64,000 bases of DNA. Source: Odontesthes bonariensis. Its lineage: Eukaryota > Chordata > Actinopteri > Atheriniformes > Atherinopsidae. The DNA lies in assembly GCF_027942865.1 (NCBI RefSeq), contig NC_134519.1, positions 18,361,248-18,425,247 on the forward strand. Direction: 5' to 3'. Positions 11,601-23,144 of the stretch are shown here, piece by piece (the first letter of the stretch is position 1; every line of letters begins with the position of its first letter). Made by a program: the position numbers and the translations under genes. Under the pieces are notes generated by a model, which ran no database searches, was not told the DNA's origin, and saw nothing but the letters and a program-made list of their open reading frames with translations.

Positions 11601-14600
11601 GAGCAGAAACGCCGTTATCTCTCCTTTGTTGTTGGTAACAGCAGGGCGTCTCAGGTAGGATGTGATTGTTTGTGTGAGCATGTGTTTTTATAAGATCTGA
11701 CACTTTACAGGTCTGTCTGTGCCAATTAACACATTTGGTGCTCATCATCTGTTTCTTCTCAGAAATGTTTCGTTATCTTCTCAAAAGAGGAAAACCGCCC
11801 TGGCTGTCTGAATTAGAAAAAAAGCTTCACATTGTTTATGTAATGAGATGTGTATAAGGCAAAAAAGAATCATCAAAATATCTCTTGATCAAACATCTTC
11901 TGGTAGATTCATTCGGACTAAGCTAAAGTCAGAGTATTAGCCTCTCGACTTTACAGTGACTTTATCGGGTTTCTTATTCTTATTATTGAATACTGCAGGC
12001 AACATGTTGCTGCCACTCTCTCTGACTTTGAGAGGGCACTCACAAAAAATGCTAATATATGTGTACACAGGAAACCAACCAGTATTTTCCATGCACTGCA
12101 ACAAACTAGTAACTAAGAGTCCTGAGAATTGTATCATGTTGAATACTTTTATCCTTGATGTCTAGATTCTTAATTCTAAAGTTTTCTTTTCTAAAGTCTA
12201 TTTTGTTCTTTGCCTTTAAAACCATTCAAACCAAAAGCTTGAAAACCTTCAAATATGCAGAGCTCACGTTTTAAAAATGGAAGTGTTTGCACACGCATAC
12301 ATGCAAAAACGTTTACACAATTATGCATGTACATGGAAAAGAAATATGATTGTGCACAGAATAAATGCCTTCGGAAGCAGTTTTTTTTTCTCATTTCCTT
12401 ATTATGGAAACCTTTGACATTTAAAAAATTACAACAAAATAAGTTTAGCATGCGATCACTGTATGTTGAGCATGTCACCTCTTTCTCTATGATAGCAAAC
12501 CTTTTCAAGGAGCATACAGAAGTTTCTGCTGTTTCCAGTCTGTTTAGCTTCACACCAGCCCCACCAGAAGGTACCATCATGGTAGTGGTTTGTTTGAACA
12601 TTCGACCAATTTGTTGAAATCTTGGAAAAAACTCTGACAACTTATGAATAAGTGGAATGTGATTTCTGAAGCTTTAAAAGCGTGCATGTAGGCTGCGTGA
12701 TGTTTGCCTACAGTCTGAGAGGACCGACTCTGCAGAAATGAGGCCTGGAGAAGGGTCAGCCAGTCATGAATGACAGCAGGAAAGTAGCTTTATAAGTCAG
12801 GCGAATTGGCCCTCAGTGCATACAGAAGTTTGTGTGCACTGTGGTTGGATTCAGAGGCAAATCATACTTGTTAACCACATTACCACAGTGATCATGCAAA
12901 AGGCTGTTGTGCAAATACTTCCAAATAAAAAGTTGTCGTACCAGAAACAAAATATGATGCTTCATAATGGTATTTTAGATACCCACTGTTCCTTGGCGAC
13001 AGATAGCTCTGTGTAAAGGGTTTGTCATCTGGATGTCATCAGCTCTTTCTGTCTTTGTCATCACAGACTCCGAACCATCTCCCCATAGGGCTAATGTTAG
13101 TACTTCTGTGGATGATTATGTACACCACACATTTCACAGTACACATGTCTACACACACATACACAGAATCAGATAAAACATACACAGTATACTGCTACCT
13201 TCGTTTCTGCTCCCTCTTCCTTCCCCCCACCCTGACCCTCCAATAATGAAAACAAGATGTTTTTATTCTCTTAAGACAGAGGGTAGTAGCAGTGCAACTC
13301 AAGTCAGGACTCCCTCTCCCTTCCTTACTTCAGACAGTTTATGAACTCTCTACTCTTCCTACTATGTGATAAAAGTGTATCAGTGGAGAGAATACAGGCA
13401 CACATTTGACCGGTGAAACATTTGGTGGAGTTTCAATGGAAACTTCCACCTGCCTGGTAGAGGTAGTAGAAACGGCTACTGAGTTTTGTGGGCCTTTGAT
13501 GGAGTGAGATCAGGCCTGTTAAATGGAACATAAGAAAACTTGGAGGTTATGCGCTGGCGGGCATCTCGCTGTGTGTATATAAATACTGTAAGCATCCGAG
13601 TGTGTAGTTTCCACAACAGGAGGTGAGTATTACTACCAGACTCTGCACCTGACCTTCATTTTTCAATTTGTAAACCAATCTTCTTACAATTGGGCACCAA
13701 ATTTAAGCATAAACATACCAGATATTCATCTTGTTTACATCAAAGCCCCTAAACATCAGTATGCCTGCCCTGCTCCGCCCCCTACACTTAAGCCCCCATC
13801 AGCAGCATCCCACCCAGGCTAAATTCTGCCCCAGTTTGCTACTGCTTCTTTTCCTGCCATACATTAGTCCTAATCAAGGTCAATTCCTCTTTTTTTTCTG
13901 TTTTGGAACCAGTTATCACTTGTCTCTCTGTAGTAGGGGTGTAATGATGATAGCTAGCATATATTTCCTTATAACCAGAGAACATGGCTATCCTCCCAGA
14001 CACAGTACAAGAATCTGTGCCACCCTAAACCAAAATCCCATGTTTTATTTGTGACTGCATCTTCTCTTATAATTCATTCTTTATTACGTGTTTCCAATAA
14101 AAATAAAAAACTAAATAAAAATCAGCACAGTTGGAAATTGAGTGCAATTAAACACAAAAATAGCTATTTTTTTCTCATTGGTTTTACAATATCAGTTTTG
14201 CAACCTCAGCGATTATTGGCCGATTTAGAAAAAAAAACACAACTTCATAATTATTAAAGCAAAATTTCAGGCTCTTTTATAATATGTGTCTTGCATATGA
14301 ATTCACTTTAACAGAGGTTCCCTCAAGAGAACCACTACCACCATGTGAGAACACTGTGCCTCATGGAGCAGGCCTGGGTTAGTAATTAAAGCCGAAATTC
14401 CTCAGTAACACACGTGTACCTTCTGAACCTCAGCCACTCTTAACACCGCTGTGCAAAGTCATTGAATACTGCATGACGCTTACACCTAAAAGATTATTTT
14501 AATGTTGAATTTATTGTACTATAATGCACAAAACATGCACAAAAATGCAATTTAAAGCACAGAGAAGATCAACTGTTTCATATTGAGCTACACATAAAAG

Positions 14601-14789
14601 ACTACAACAGCATACTTGGGCCAAACTGAGAAAAAAAAAAGAGTTAGAAATCTTCAACATAAATGATCAAGGTGAGCAAAGGCTTCTGTCTTGCCATTGC
14701 GAACCAGATGAGTTGTGTTAGTGTGGATTACCTGTTTGTGGATCTTCTTATTTTTTTTAACCAGACCAGCCACTTAGAAAAGAAAAACA
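5642..14789. other. Gene-free stretch; scattered GC-richer islands
   Basis: About 9 kb without a recognisable gene. Open reading frames reach 149 codons (12191-12640, minus), but the opposite strand is also open across the same DNA and neither product looks like a protein family. A GC-richer island around 9130-9400, with GATTAG and TAAT-type homeodomain words, is a possible conserved non-coding element. A short CA repeat lies near 11331-11341. Confidence 0.5.
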
Positions 14790-14824
14790 TTAAAGGTTCA
14801 TAGATGCCTCTCTGATTTTGAACT
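14790..14824 (+). repeat. Copy 1 of a duplicated 35-bp word
   Basis: This 35-nt word matches 16852-16886 at 34 of 35 positions in the same orientation. The core GTTCATAGATGCCTCTCTGA and its continuation TTTTGAACT are identical in both. The flanks are unrelated apart from AT-richness. It may be a fragment of an unrecognised dispersed repeat or a duplicated regulatory word. Confidence 0.7.
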
Positions 14825-15672
14825 ACAATTACCTAGCTAGACATAACTAGGTGTGGAAAGCACCCGAAATAAAAACAATCTGAACTAAAACCAGAGGTAA
14901 ATCAGAACTTTAAGCTCACAAGGACTTTTTCTATATTTATAGAAAACCAGAACAATGATGATTATGGTCTCATCCTGTCAAAGAGCATATGCATTATTTA
15001 AGTTTACTCTCTCTGGACAGCATTAGGGGGACTTGTATGCACTAACACCCACAAACAAACAAACTGACTGTCATGAACGTAGAAGATCAGATTAAAACAC
15101 ACAGACGTATTGTGCTTCAAACCTTTAAATATTTCTGTTTCCCTGTTTATGGGTTTGCAAGTGTTGAAATGCAAATGTGAACTGTGATTGACACTTGTTC
15201 AGAAAGCTGTTTCCATACACATTATGACCTGAGTAGCAAACAGTAGTTTAAATACTACATCTTATCATAAATGTTAGTCTTAAAAAGTTTCAGTATGATA
15301 GTATGGTGGTCATTTTGCTAAAAAAAAAAACTTTTAGTTGGACAAGTAACAATACGCTGATTTCATGAGAATGTAGGATTTTAAGCTGAACGCTGCCAAC
15401 AGCTGATTTCGCACACTCTTAATCAAAACAGTTGGATGGTTGAGTGAAATCACCTGGTGAAGTGATTAGACTGAAAATTTGCAGCCTTTTGATCTTAAGG
15501 CCTTGTCCTCACGAACAGGGCTATTTCTTAAGATGTAAGTTTTTTTCTACACGCTTCGGCCTTCCACACAGAAATGCAATATTTGGTCAATGAAAAATAA
15601 TATCTTGAGAAAAAATTCTACTTGCAGAATGACAAGTAGACAGGGGAAATTATCTGGCCCTTTTTAATCTCG

Positions 15673-15673
15673 T

Positions 15674-15733
<60 letters not shown>

Positions 15734-15734
15734 T
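15673..15734 (+). repeat. (CTTT)n microsatellite
   Basis: About 15 perfect tandem CTTT units (GAAA on the minus strand). The minus-strand open frame through it encodes alternating Lys-Glu-Arg-Lys and is an artefact of the repeat. Length is likely polymorphic. Confidence 0.95.
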
Positions 15735-16851
15735 ATCTTTTAAAAGGAAACTAGAACTTTGTGTTTTGACGGCAAAGTAGGGGACTTTTTTTGATGCAAT
15801 GAAATGAATGAGAAAAATGCATATGTGGCAGCCTGATCTCATGAAATACAATAGCTACTGTAGAAAGGTGACCCCTTATGTTTCGCTTTCATTTAATGTC
15901 TTATCCTTTTGCGTGCCATGTAACGACTTAAAAAGACATGCTAAAAGCTGAAAAAGTTATGCCTCAGTGATCTATTTACAACACCATGAAGTCATTTTAT
16001 AGGTGGATAAAATTAAGGCACAAACTAGTCATTGTCAGTGGTTGTTTGAAATAAATACAAAGGTTCTGCAGTTTGATTACCCTGAGCCATGCAAAACTAA
16101 CTGTTTTCCTTTGCATGAAGGGCAGCTCAAAAGCAACTAAAAAAGCAACAACAACAATGATAATAATATTGCTGCTAATAGCAGGTAAAGAAAAACAACT
16201 GACGTTTTATGATTGATTTGAGTGGGTAAATTTCATAGATTTAATGCTGTATGTTGGCTACAGTTCAAGCTTGCATAAATCTCCATTTCAACTTGTTAAA
16301 AAAAAAGCAGGTTATACCAGCAGGAAAATGCAAAGGCAGCTGAATAATATGTAAGGTGCTGAATGATGCCTGGTAGTGTTGGACTGTGAGGCACGATGCA
16401 GAGCACTCTCAGAATATCACCGTGGCTATATTTCATTAAAAATTTCAGGGGGATATTTAAAATAGAGAAAGGCGATCCAGCACAAATATGAACGGCTGAC
16501 TTTAAGCACCCTAATGGCCCTCATACCAAGACTTGGCAGTGACTGGAGTTATGAGTAATATCGTCTGCAGGCAGCTAGTTCATTTAAGAGACGAGCAATA
16601 AATGGCTCAAGCGAGGGAGAGGAAAATTATGCAGTTCATTTTAAGCAAAGTATGGATTTGGCCATTTTTCTTTGTTTTTGAGTTCCCCAGTGAAAATCGT
16701 AAATAATGAATAATAGCCAGTATTTTGTGGTTTCAAAATTGTCATGGCATTACAAGAGTGTTGTAACAAATGGCAACACAAAAAAAATAAAAATAATAAT
16801 AAAACTAATAATAAAAAACATGTAACTGTTTTAATCAAATCCAGATTTGGG

Positions 16852-16886
16852 TTAAAAGTTCATAGATGCCTCTCTGATTTTGAACT
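16852..16886 (+). repeat. Copy 2 of a duplicated 35-bp word
   Basis: Same orientation as the copy at 14790-14824, with one mismatch (TTAAAA against TTAAAG just before GTTCATAG). Spacing between the copies is about 2.06 kb. Confidence 0.7.
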
Positions 16887-19800
16887 CTACATTCCAACTT
16901 TGACCTTATAATTGAGCAACTGTACCCTCAAGCAATCTAAAAGTCACCATGGTGGTATCAAACACTTTCTTCAGCATCTCTTCTGCAGTGACACACTTTT
17001 AAACAGCATTAGTCCATTTTTTTTCTTAGCCCTCATAATCTCCATGTTTCCTCTTTTAAGCCGTTCCTCATGTTTTCTCCAGCATGCTCAGTCCCAACCT
17101 TGGGAAAAAGCCTATTTCCTTCTGGTTCCAAGTTCTCCCACTGAGGGACAAAGTGTGTCCCTAAGTTCAAGCTGCACCCCAGGCAATGTAAACGGGTGAG
17201 GAGAACATGAGGTGGACCAGTGTTAGCGCCAGGCAATACTAACCAGTGTGTGGGAGAAAATCGCAGGGTTACTGACCTCACATGGAAATCAGTAAGGCTT
17301 GAGAAAATACACAACAAACAGGAGGCAGATCACAATCATCTCATGGTCCTGATAAAAATTGTCTGCATGACATAGAAAGGTCACAGCATTGGTCAGTCTT
17401 TCAGCTTCAGAGGCCAGTGGCTGTTTTCTGTTTAAGCTTTCTGATTTAGTTTTAAAGAGCACACAATTGCAGATAGTAATGGGCTTATCATTATCAGTGG
17501 AGTGCATAGTAAGTGTGGGAGTCCCAAGATAACATCTTTAACATTGTTAATTGCATGATTTCTGCCCCTTTTGTTAACAAATAAATTACACTCAACATAC
17601 TCATGAAGGGAGTCATGAACCAAAACTGGGGCCTGACATCTGCCATCAATACATATCAGCTGGAACTAAATCAATTACAGGGAGTAGGGGACAAAGAGTT
17701 TGTGGATGAACAAAGACTGACCACTAAACGCTCTGTGTTATACTGTGCTTTAATGTCCACTGATCATGCCCTCACATATTTGTTTATCCGTTTTTGGCAA
17801 GATGATCAAGTTTTTTGGGTTTCTTTTCCAATGCAACACTTGTGGCAGGCAAACACACTGCCTCAGTCAGTATTACATGTATGATGACATTATAGAGTTA
17901 TTAGTTACTAGTTTGATTGTAAATCTGGCTCCCAATCTTAAAAATTCTAAAATATTAAATCGGGAATTCCTAATGCACAAAGTCATCTTATAGTGACTTA
18001 CCATCTTCGAATTAAGAGGACACTTTGTAGAAACAGGATTATGTATCAGTTTTTATCAGCATCAGTTTAGCTTTGATTATATTTACAAAACCTTAAAAAA
18101 AACAGCAGCCTTGCTGTAAGCAGCAGGGGGGTTGGCTATGCTCTGGGTACCTGGACAATAACAAAACTGTATTTTATTACTATATTCTAATTCTATTAGT
18201 TTGTTCTTACATGTATTATGTATTTGAAATGAAAAATTGTTACAACAAACACACAACTTTCATTTACTGTGGATGGCACTACTGCAGAATAACTGATTAG
18301 CATTGAAGGTTTCATCAGTGTCTGGGCACTGAGTGTGAGTGAGGAGGACAGGGGTTGAAAGACAAATCTTGCCACAGGCCAAGATAAGACAGTTTTGTGA
18401 TGGATGTCTCTCTGCTTCTAATGAAGCTTCTGCCTCATATTAGCCCAGGGTGAAGGAAACAAAAAAGGGAGGGAAGAGTAAGAGGGTGCAGTATGGAGGA
18501 GAGAGTTATCTCATGCTAACTTAGTTAGCTGATAGGCTCCAGGGATACAGGAGGAAAAGGGTCAAGACCCCTACCAACATCCCTCAAGGGACCAAGGCAC
18601 AGAAAAGTCAACATTCCTGAGAAACTCTGAGACCTCCCTCCCCTTGAGAAATGGAGAGTTGAGGGAAAAGCTGATTGAATGAAGAGACAGAGCAAGCCTA
18701 AGAGAGAAAAAGAATGGGAGAATGTTGCATGTTCTTTCCATTGACCTTCCTCACAGAAGGTGCAAAGAGACTATAACACATATTTATGTGCGTATTACAA
18801 ATGTTTTCCTGCCCCTTTACAAATTGAGACATTGCAAGTGACTTATAAACCTTCATTGACCTTTGTACACTCATTGCTGTCATTATTTATGAAATATTTT
18901 TAGGCAAACTCCAAAAATAGTCTTTCTCTCCTCCTTTCTCCCCTTTCTTTCCTCCCCATGGCTAAGTCATTTCCAGTGCAATGGTGGCTGGCGCCTACAG
19001 AAGTCTGAGGAGCATGAGGAATTCTTACAAGCTGTTTGGCAGAGAGCCCTTGTTATAATGATATGGCATGTCAGTTTTATCACTTAAATACACATGCAGA
19101 AACAATTTTGCATAATCTGAACCTGTATTAAACCGTTTAAAGACAACATGTGCACACAGCTGACGCATTTGGCAGCTGGTTGGAATTCTTAGAAATACTG
19201 TGGATGCAGGACACCGATGATCACATTATTTATCAACCTTGACTTAAACGTTCACTCAGCTGATACTTGAGGACCCTTGGACTGTTGCTGCCTGGGAGAT
19301 TGTGAGCACATAAGCTTCGGCGTGTCCAAAAACAAATTTGGAGAACCATCTGATGGATTACTATAGCTTTGTAGAAATTGTCTATCTTTTCTATAAACTA
19401 AAAACTGTTCAATAGAAGCAGGGAACTATATAGTGTACCTGAGGTGCAAAACACAGCGACAAAATGAAAATACAATGTTGAAATAATATTTTACAAATTG
19501 TGTTTTTTATTTTGTTGTTTTGTGGAACGCAATCTTCTCTGTTCTGTTCTTTTTTTCTATTCTGCTGTTTTGTTTTATTAAAACTTTTTTTATCATTGCA
19601 TTTTCCTGGCTTGTATCCTTAAACGTTGTGCTTTTATATTGTGTTTTTATAAATATTTTTTTTTTATGAAAATCATTTTCTTTTCTTTTTTCTTTTTTTT
19701 TTCGTCTGTAGAGCTTTTGCTATTATCTGCTGTCTGCTGCACAATCGACACAAGTAATGTCACCCAGTCTGATCTCCCTGCAAAATCCCCATCACTCCCC

Positions 19801-21048
19801 CTACTGTACAGAAAACACAATTCTCGTAGGAATAGAAATTGTAGGCTCATGAGGGGGTTGATTAGTGTTGTTGAATGAAAAATACTTGGGAAGAACACAT
19901 TTACAACAGTCATTTGCAAACACACATTTCCAGTTAACATATGTGTATTATAATTTGTTTTCATGACAACAACCAGCTGCAACATGATAAGCAGATCAGG
20001 GAAGCAGAGAAGAATCACTTTAAAATATTGTTTTGGTTTCAAAATGATTTCCTACCAAAAGTGAAAAAGAGCCATTTACTGTGACTATTAGCTGTTCTGT
20101 GGCGCAGACATTATTTTGTACTCTCTTTAAGCATTCATCTTTTTCATCAGATCTAATACAGCTTTGACAGCCCTCATTCTGCTCTCAATCCCAGTTTCTC
20201 ATCCGAATCTCGTATTTGACAGCCCCCACTGCAGAACACTCTTCAAACATGTAGGAATGTATGGGAAATGTAGCTTCTTGGAATGTCACTGGAAATTGCT
20301 ACCAGCCAACAAAGGAACAAGAAAGAAATCACAAGTCTTCACAAAGCCCCGTACCGACCTTACAGCATTCTCACTCATCGATAGTCCTTTCATGCTTTCA
20401 GTTTTGGCTTATGTGCCTCGAGATCAAATAAATGTAGCATTGCCTGTAATGACACATCTCTCTCTGGCAGCTTTGCCCTCCAGCAACTTCGAGTCTGGGC
20501 TGAAATCCTCCAATATCTGGCAGTGGTTGTTAGTGTGTTCAATGGGTGAAGGGATATATAACCTTTCATCGTTGCTTAAAATAGGCTGTCCCAAGGCACA
20601 GACGAAAAAAGAGGGCCCTGCTAATAATCACAGCTCTTTACTGTCTGTCTGAAGCATATGGTCTGAGAATGTGTCATTTTTTAGGAGGAGCCTGGGAAAC
20701 TGTAGACACCATGCTTGCTACCCAGAATAAGAACCATGGGAATGATTGAAAGGGTATTTTTTTATGTGTGTGGGCCACTGAACTAGAGCTAGCCTGACTC
20801 CAGGATTAGACTGCCTTCCTTTCCGCCTCGTGGCTACCGAGCAAAGCATAACTCACTCAGCGGCTGGTTTTCCGGACACAGATGATTTTATGGTAACACA
20901 TAAATGACCAGGGACAGAATGAGGTCAGGGAATCATGGAAGAGAGAGATATCACAACTTGCTTAACCATAATCTTATATCATAAGCCAAGAGTGTTTGAA
21001 TGGATTGTGAGATGGTTGTGTACATATCTTAATATTACTTAATGATTA

Positions 21049-21200
21049 AAGGGACAATGTGTGGGATTTAGTGATATCTAGTGGCAAAAATACAGACTGC
21101 AACCAACTTTTTTTTTTAGTTTGGGCTTCTCTAGAAACATCACAATACAACATGGTGGACAGCGTGTAGGATGACCAACACCATCTGTTTGTTTGTGCCA
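21049..21200 (+). repeat. Remnant of a common percomorph-type short repeat
   Basis: The words GGACAATGTGTGGGATTTAG, TGATATCTAGTGGC and ACAGACTGCAACCAAC, with CATGGTGG further on, match a short interspersed repeat that is abundant in spiny-rayed fish. Family copies usually begin with a 'GTGTAGGATTTAGTGGCATCTAGTGG'-like block. The copy is diverged and its right part is lost, so the end is approximate. Confidence 0.55.
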
Positions 21201-23054
21201 TCAGTTTAACATTCCTGAAATTGCATGTGTATGTTTCCTTGCCAAGAGTTGATTGAGAAAATCAGTACCACATTGACATCCTCATATCGCAACTTCTTGA
21301 TAAACTGCCGTGAAAAGCTTTTTGGATCAAACTGCACTGAAGGAGTTATCAAGTACTGCCCTTTAAGAATACTGAGAGGTTGATTTAGCTACATCAGAGA
21401 CAGGCTAGTTGTTTCCCCTCTTTCCAGTCTTTAAACTGAACATTTTGGCCTCTTTATTTGATACATACATGTACAATAGCATAACTATACATAAACTCAG
21501 CACTGCAGCCAGCTCTGCCAGACGTAAAGTATGGTGCAATCTTTGTTTAAATTTATTTGTTTTATATTAAGTATCACCTGGAATGGTCAAAATGCAACTG
21601 CTTTAGGAGGAAGAAACCAACGTACACCTTTCTCTGGCCTTTCTCAAGTTTTTACAAAAACTTTTTGTAAAAACTTGAGAAAGGCCACACTGGCCGAAAC
21701 GTTGTTTGTACAATAAATTCAGCATGATGGACAAGAGTGTGCGGTATCTTCCCCTTTGAAGCAAAATGCAACTGCAAAAATATTTCTATTTATTGGAAGA
21801 CAGCAGGTGCACAGGTGTGAATTGTCTCAAGCAAAAAGTCACCCATCTGAAGAAGCAGTTGCTGCTGCCGTTAACTTGGCTAACAATTAGCCTTTATAAC
21901 AGAGAGAGGTGTTCAAGGGAGACAAACTGGTTAATGAGTGCAGCCAGACAGTGACTCTTCAGGCCAGTAGAATGTCACCTTAAAGAGGTGAAACACATTT
22001 ACAGAGAATCTATGACTTTGGACTTCTGCATGAAAGCCAATCTGTGTTGTTATATTTTTTAAAGTAATTGAAGTCACGCTTGCCAAAAACACTTTGTTCT
22101 ATCAGTTGGCTGTTTATGAGAAGTGGACACAAAACTTTTCTTAATGGTTTGAGTGCTGTCTTTTGGTGCCTTGAGTTCAGCATTTGGTGATAGCAATCTT
22201 GGTCTTTTTATGGAGCCAAATGTGAAGATCTTTGTGTTGACTTAATATTTCATGATACAATTAGTCAGATTTTGACTTTTGAAGCCAGATAACATACAAA
22301 AATCAGCAGTTACATGCACAGTTAAGTTAAACTGCGGTTCGAGTTCAAACTGACTATTTAGTTGGAGCACCGTCCCGGCTGTACAAATTTATGTTTTTTC
22401 CAAAAAGATGCATTATAACTTAAAAGATGAAAAAAGATGGAACTCTGAAGCATGTGTGGAGCAATCAGGCACGCTTGAGTCTAGCTGAGTACAAACACGC
22501 AGTCGTGATTATCTGTGTGTTTATATGAATCTTAAAAGTCTGATTATGATTGGACATACATTCTTCCACTGTGATGTAAACAAACTTTTGTTTTTTTTGT
22601 GTACAATCGAACATTTGGCCAGAAAAACACAATGAGAAAAATCTGGAAAGCACTTGCATCATGCACAAACATTACTTATTCTATATATAATCTATGTTCT
22701 GCACATGTAGCTTTATAATACAAAAATTTTAGTACAGTAAAAATCTGCCAAGATGTTTTAACTGATATAAAAGTAAACCCTTTGCCAGGGTTCTAATTTA
22801 CTTCATAGCAAAATAACCATCTACTCTTACTTGAATCAGAGTTTGCACAAAAGTTTCCAATTATGATATACATGACTTGTTACTTCACTAATAAGCTGTG
22901 ACCTGTACTCATAACTCTGGGTTTTCTGTTTTTGCTCCCTCATTCTGTGGTAGCACCACATTAAGCGAGTGACAAACTGTGAATGAGGCACTTGACTTCT
23001 TTTTGGATTGTGCCCTCACAAAAATATCAAATTTGAGGATGCAGTGACAGAGGA
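21201..23054. other. Gene-free stretch with a long palindrome
   Basis: No recognisable coding gene. The only strong structure is the palindrome at 21636-21686 and its repeat-like right flank to about 21760, listed separately. Confidence 0.5.
21636..21686. repeat. 51-bp perfect palindrome
   Basis: Arms of 25 nt (21636-21660 and 21662-21686) are perfect reverse complements around a single C at 21661. Each arm begins or ends with GGCC, and the centre is TTTTTACAAAAACTTTTTGT. The right flank continues with ACACTGGCCGAAACGTTGTT and TACAATAAATTCAGC, which resembles the 3' part of a dispersed fish element. The palindrome could be the fused end of such an element or the result of a replication template switch. 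Confidence 0.85.
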
Positions 23055-23144
23055 CATCTCATAAATGAGAAACTGAAAGCGATCAAGTATATATAGTATA
23101 TTATATACTTGATCGCTTTCAGTTTTGTCCTCATTTATGAGATG
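23055..23144. repeat. Long near-perfect inverted repeat (hairpin, about 40-bp arms)
   Basis: The left arm (23055-23093) and right arm (23102-23144) are reverse complements except for about 4 nt of extra sequence in the right arm (TTTTGTCC against the shorter left version). The loop is about 8 nt (TAGTATAT). Outer ends are CATCTCATAAATGAG and CTCATTTATGAGATG; the inner part is ACTGAAAGCGATCAAGTATA and its complement. A transcript of either strand would fold into one long hairpin. It may be a fold-back element, a template-switch product or a hairpin RNA precursor. No coding function. Confidence 0.9.

Larger units (their letters stand above)
14825..21048. other. Gene-free stretch
   Basis: No recognisable gene. 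It contains a CTTT microsatellite and the second copy of the 35-bp word. The segment 16370-16640 is less repetitive, with mixed composition reminiscent of conserved non-coding DNA. The 162-codon open frame at 20164-20652 (plus) has no recognisable domain, signal or splice context and is treated as chance. Confidence 0.5.

Noticed and set aside
12191..12640. 149-codon minus-strand frame with a 120-codon plus-strand frame opposite
   Set aside because: Both strands are open across the same DNA and neither product resembles a protein family; composition looks random.
20164..20652. 162-codon open frame on the plus strand
   Set aside because: No recognisable domain, signal or splice context. A frame of this length is within chance expectation for a 64-kb window read in six frames.
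21662..21710. Hammerhead-ribozyme-like core (GGCC loop GGCC followed by GAAAC)
   Set aside because: The stem II and GAAA part is suggestive of Penelope-like element ribozymes, but the required CUGANGA box is not intact (it reads CTTGAGA) and no cleavage-site stem was found.
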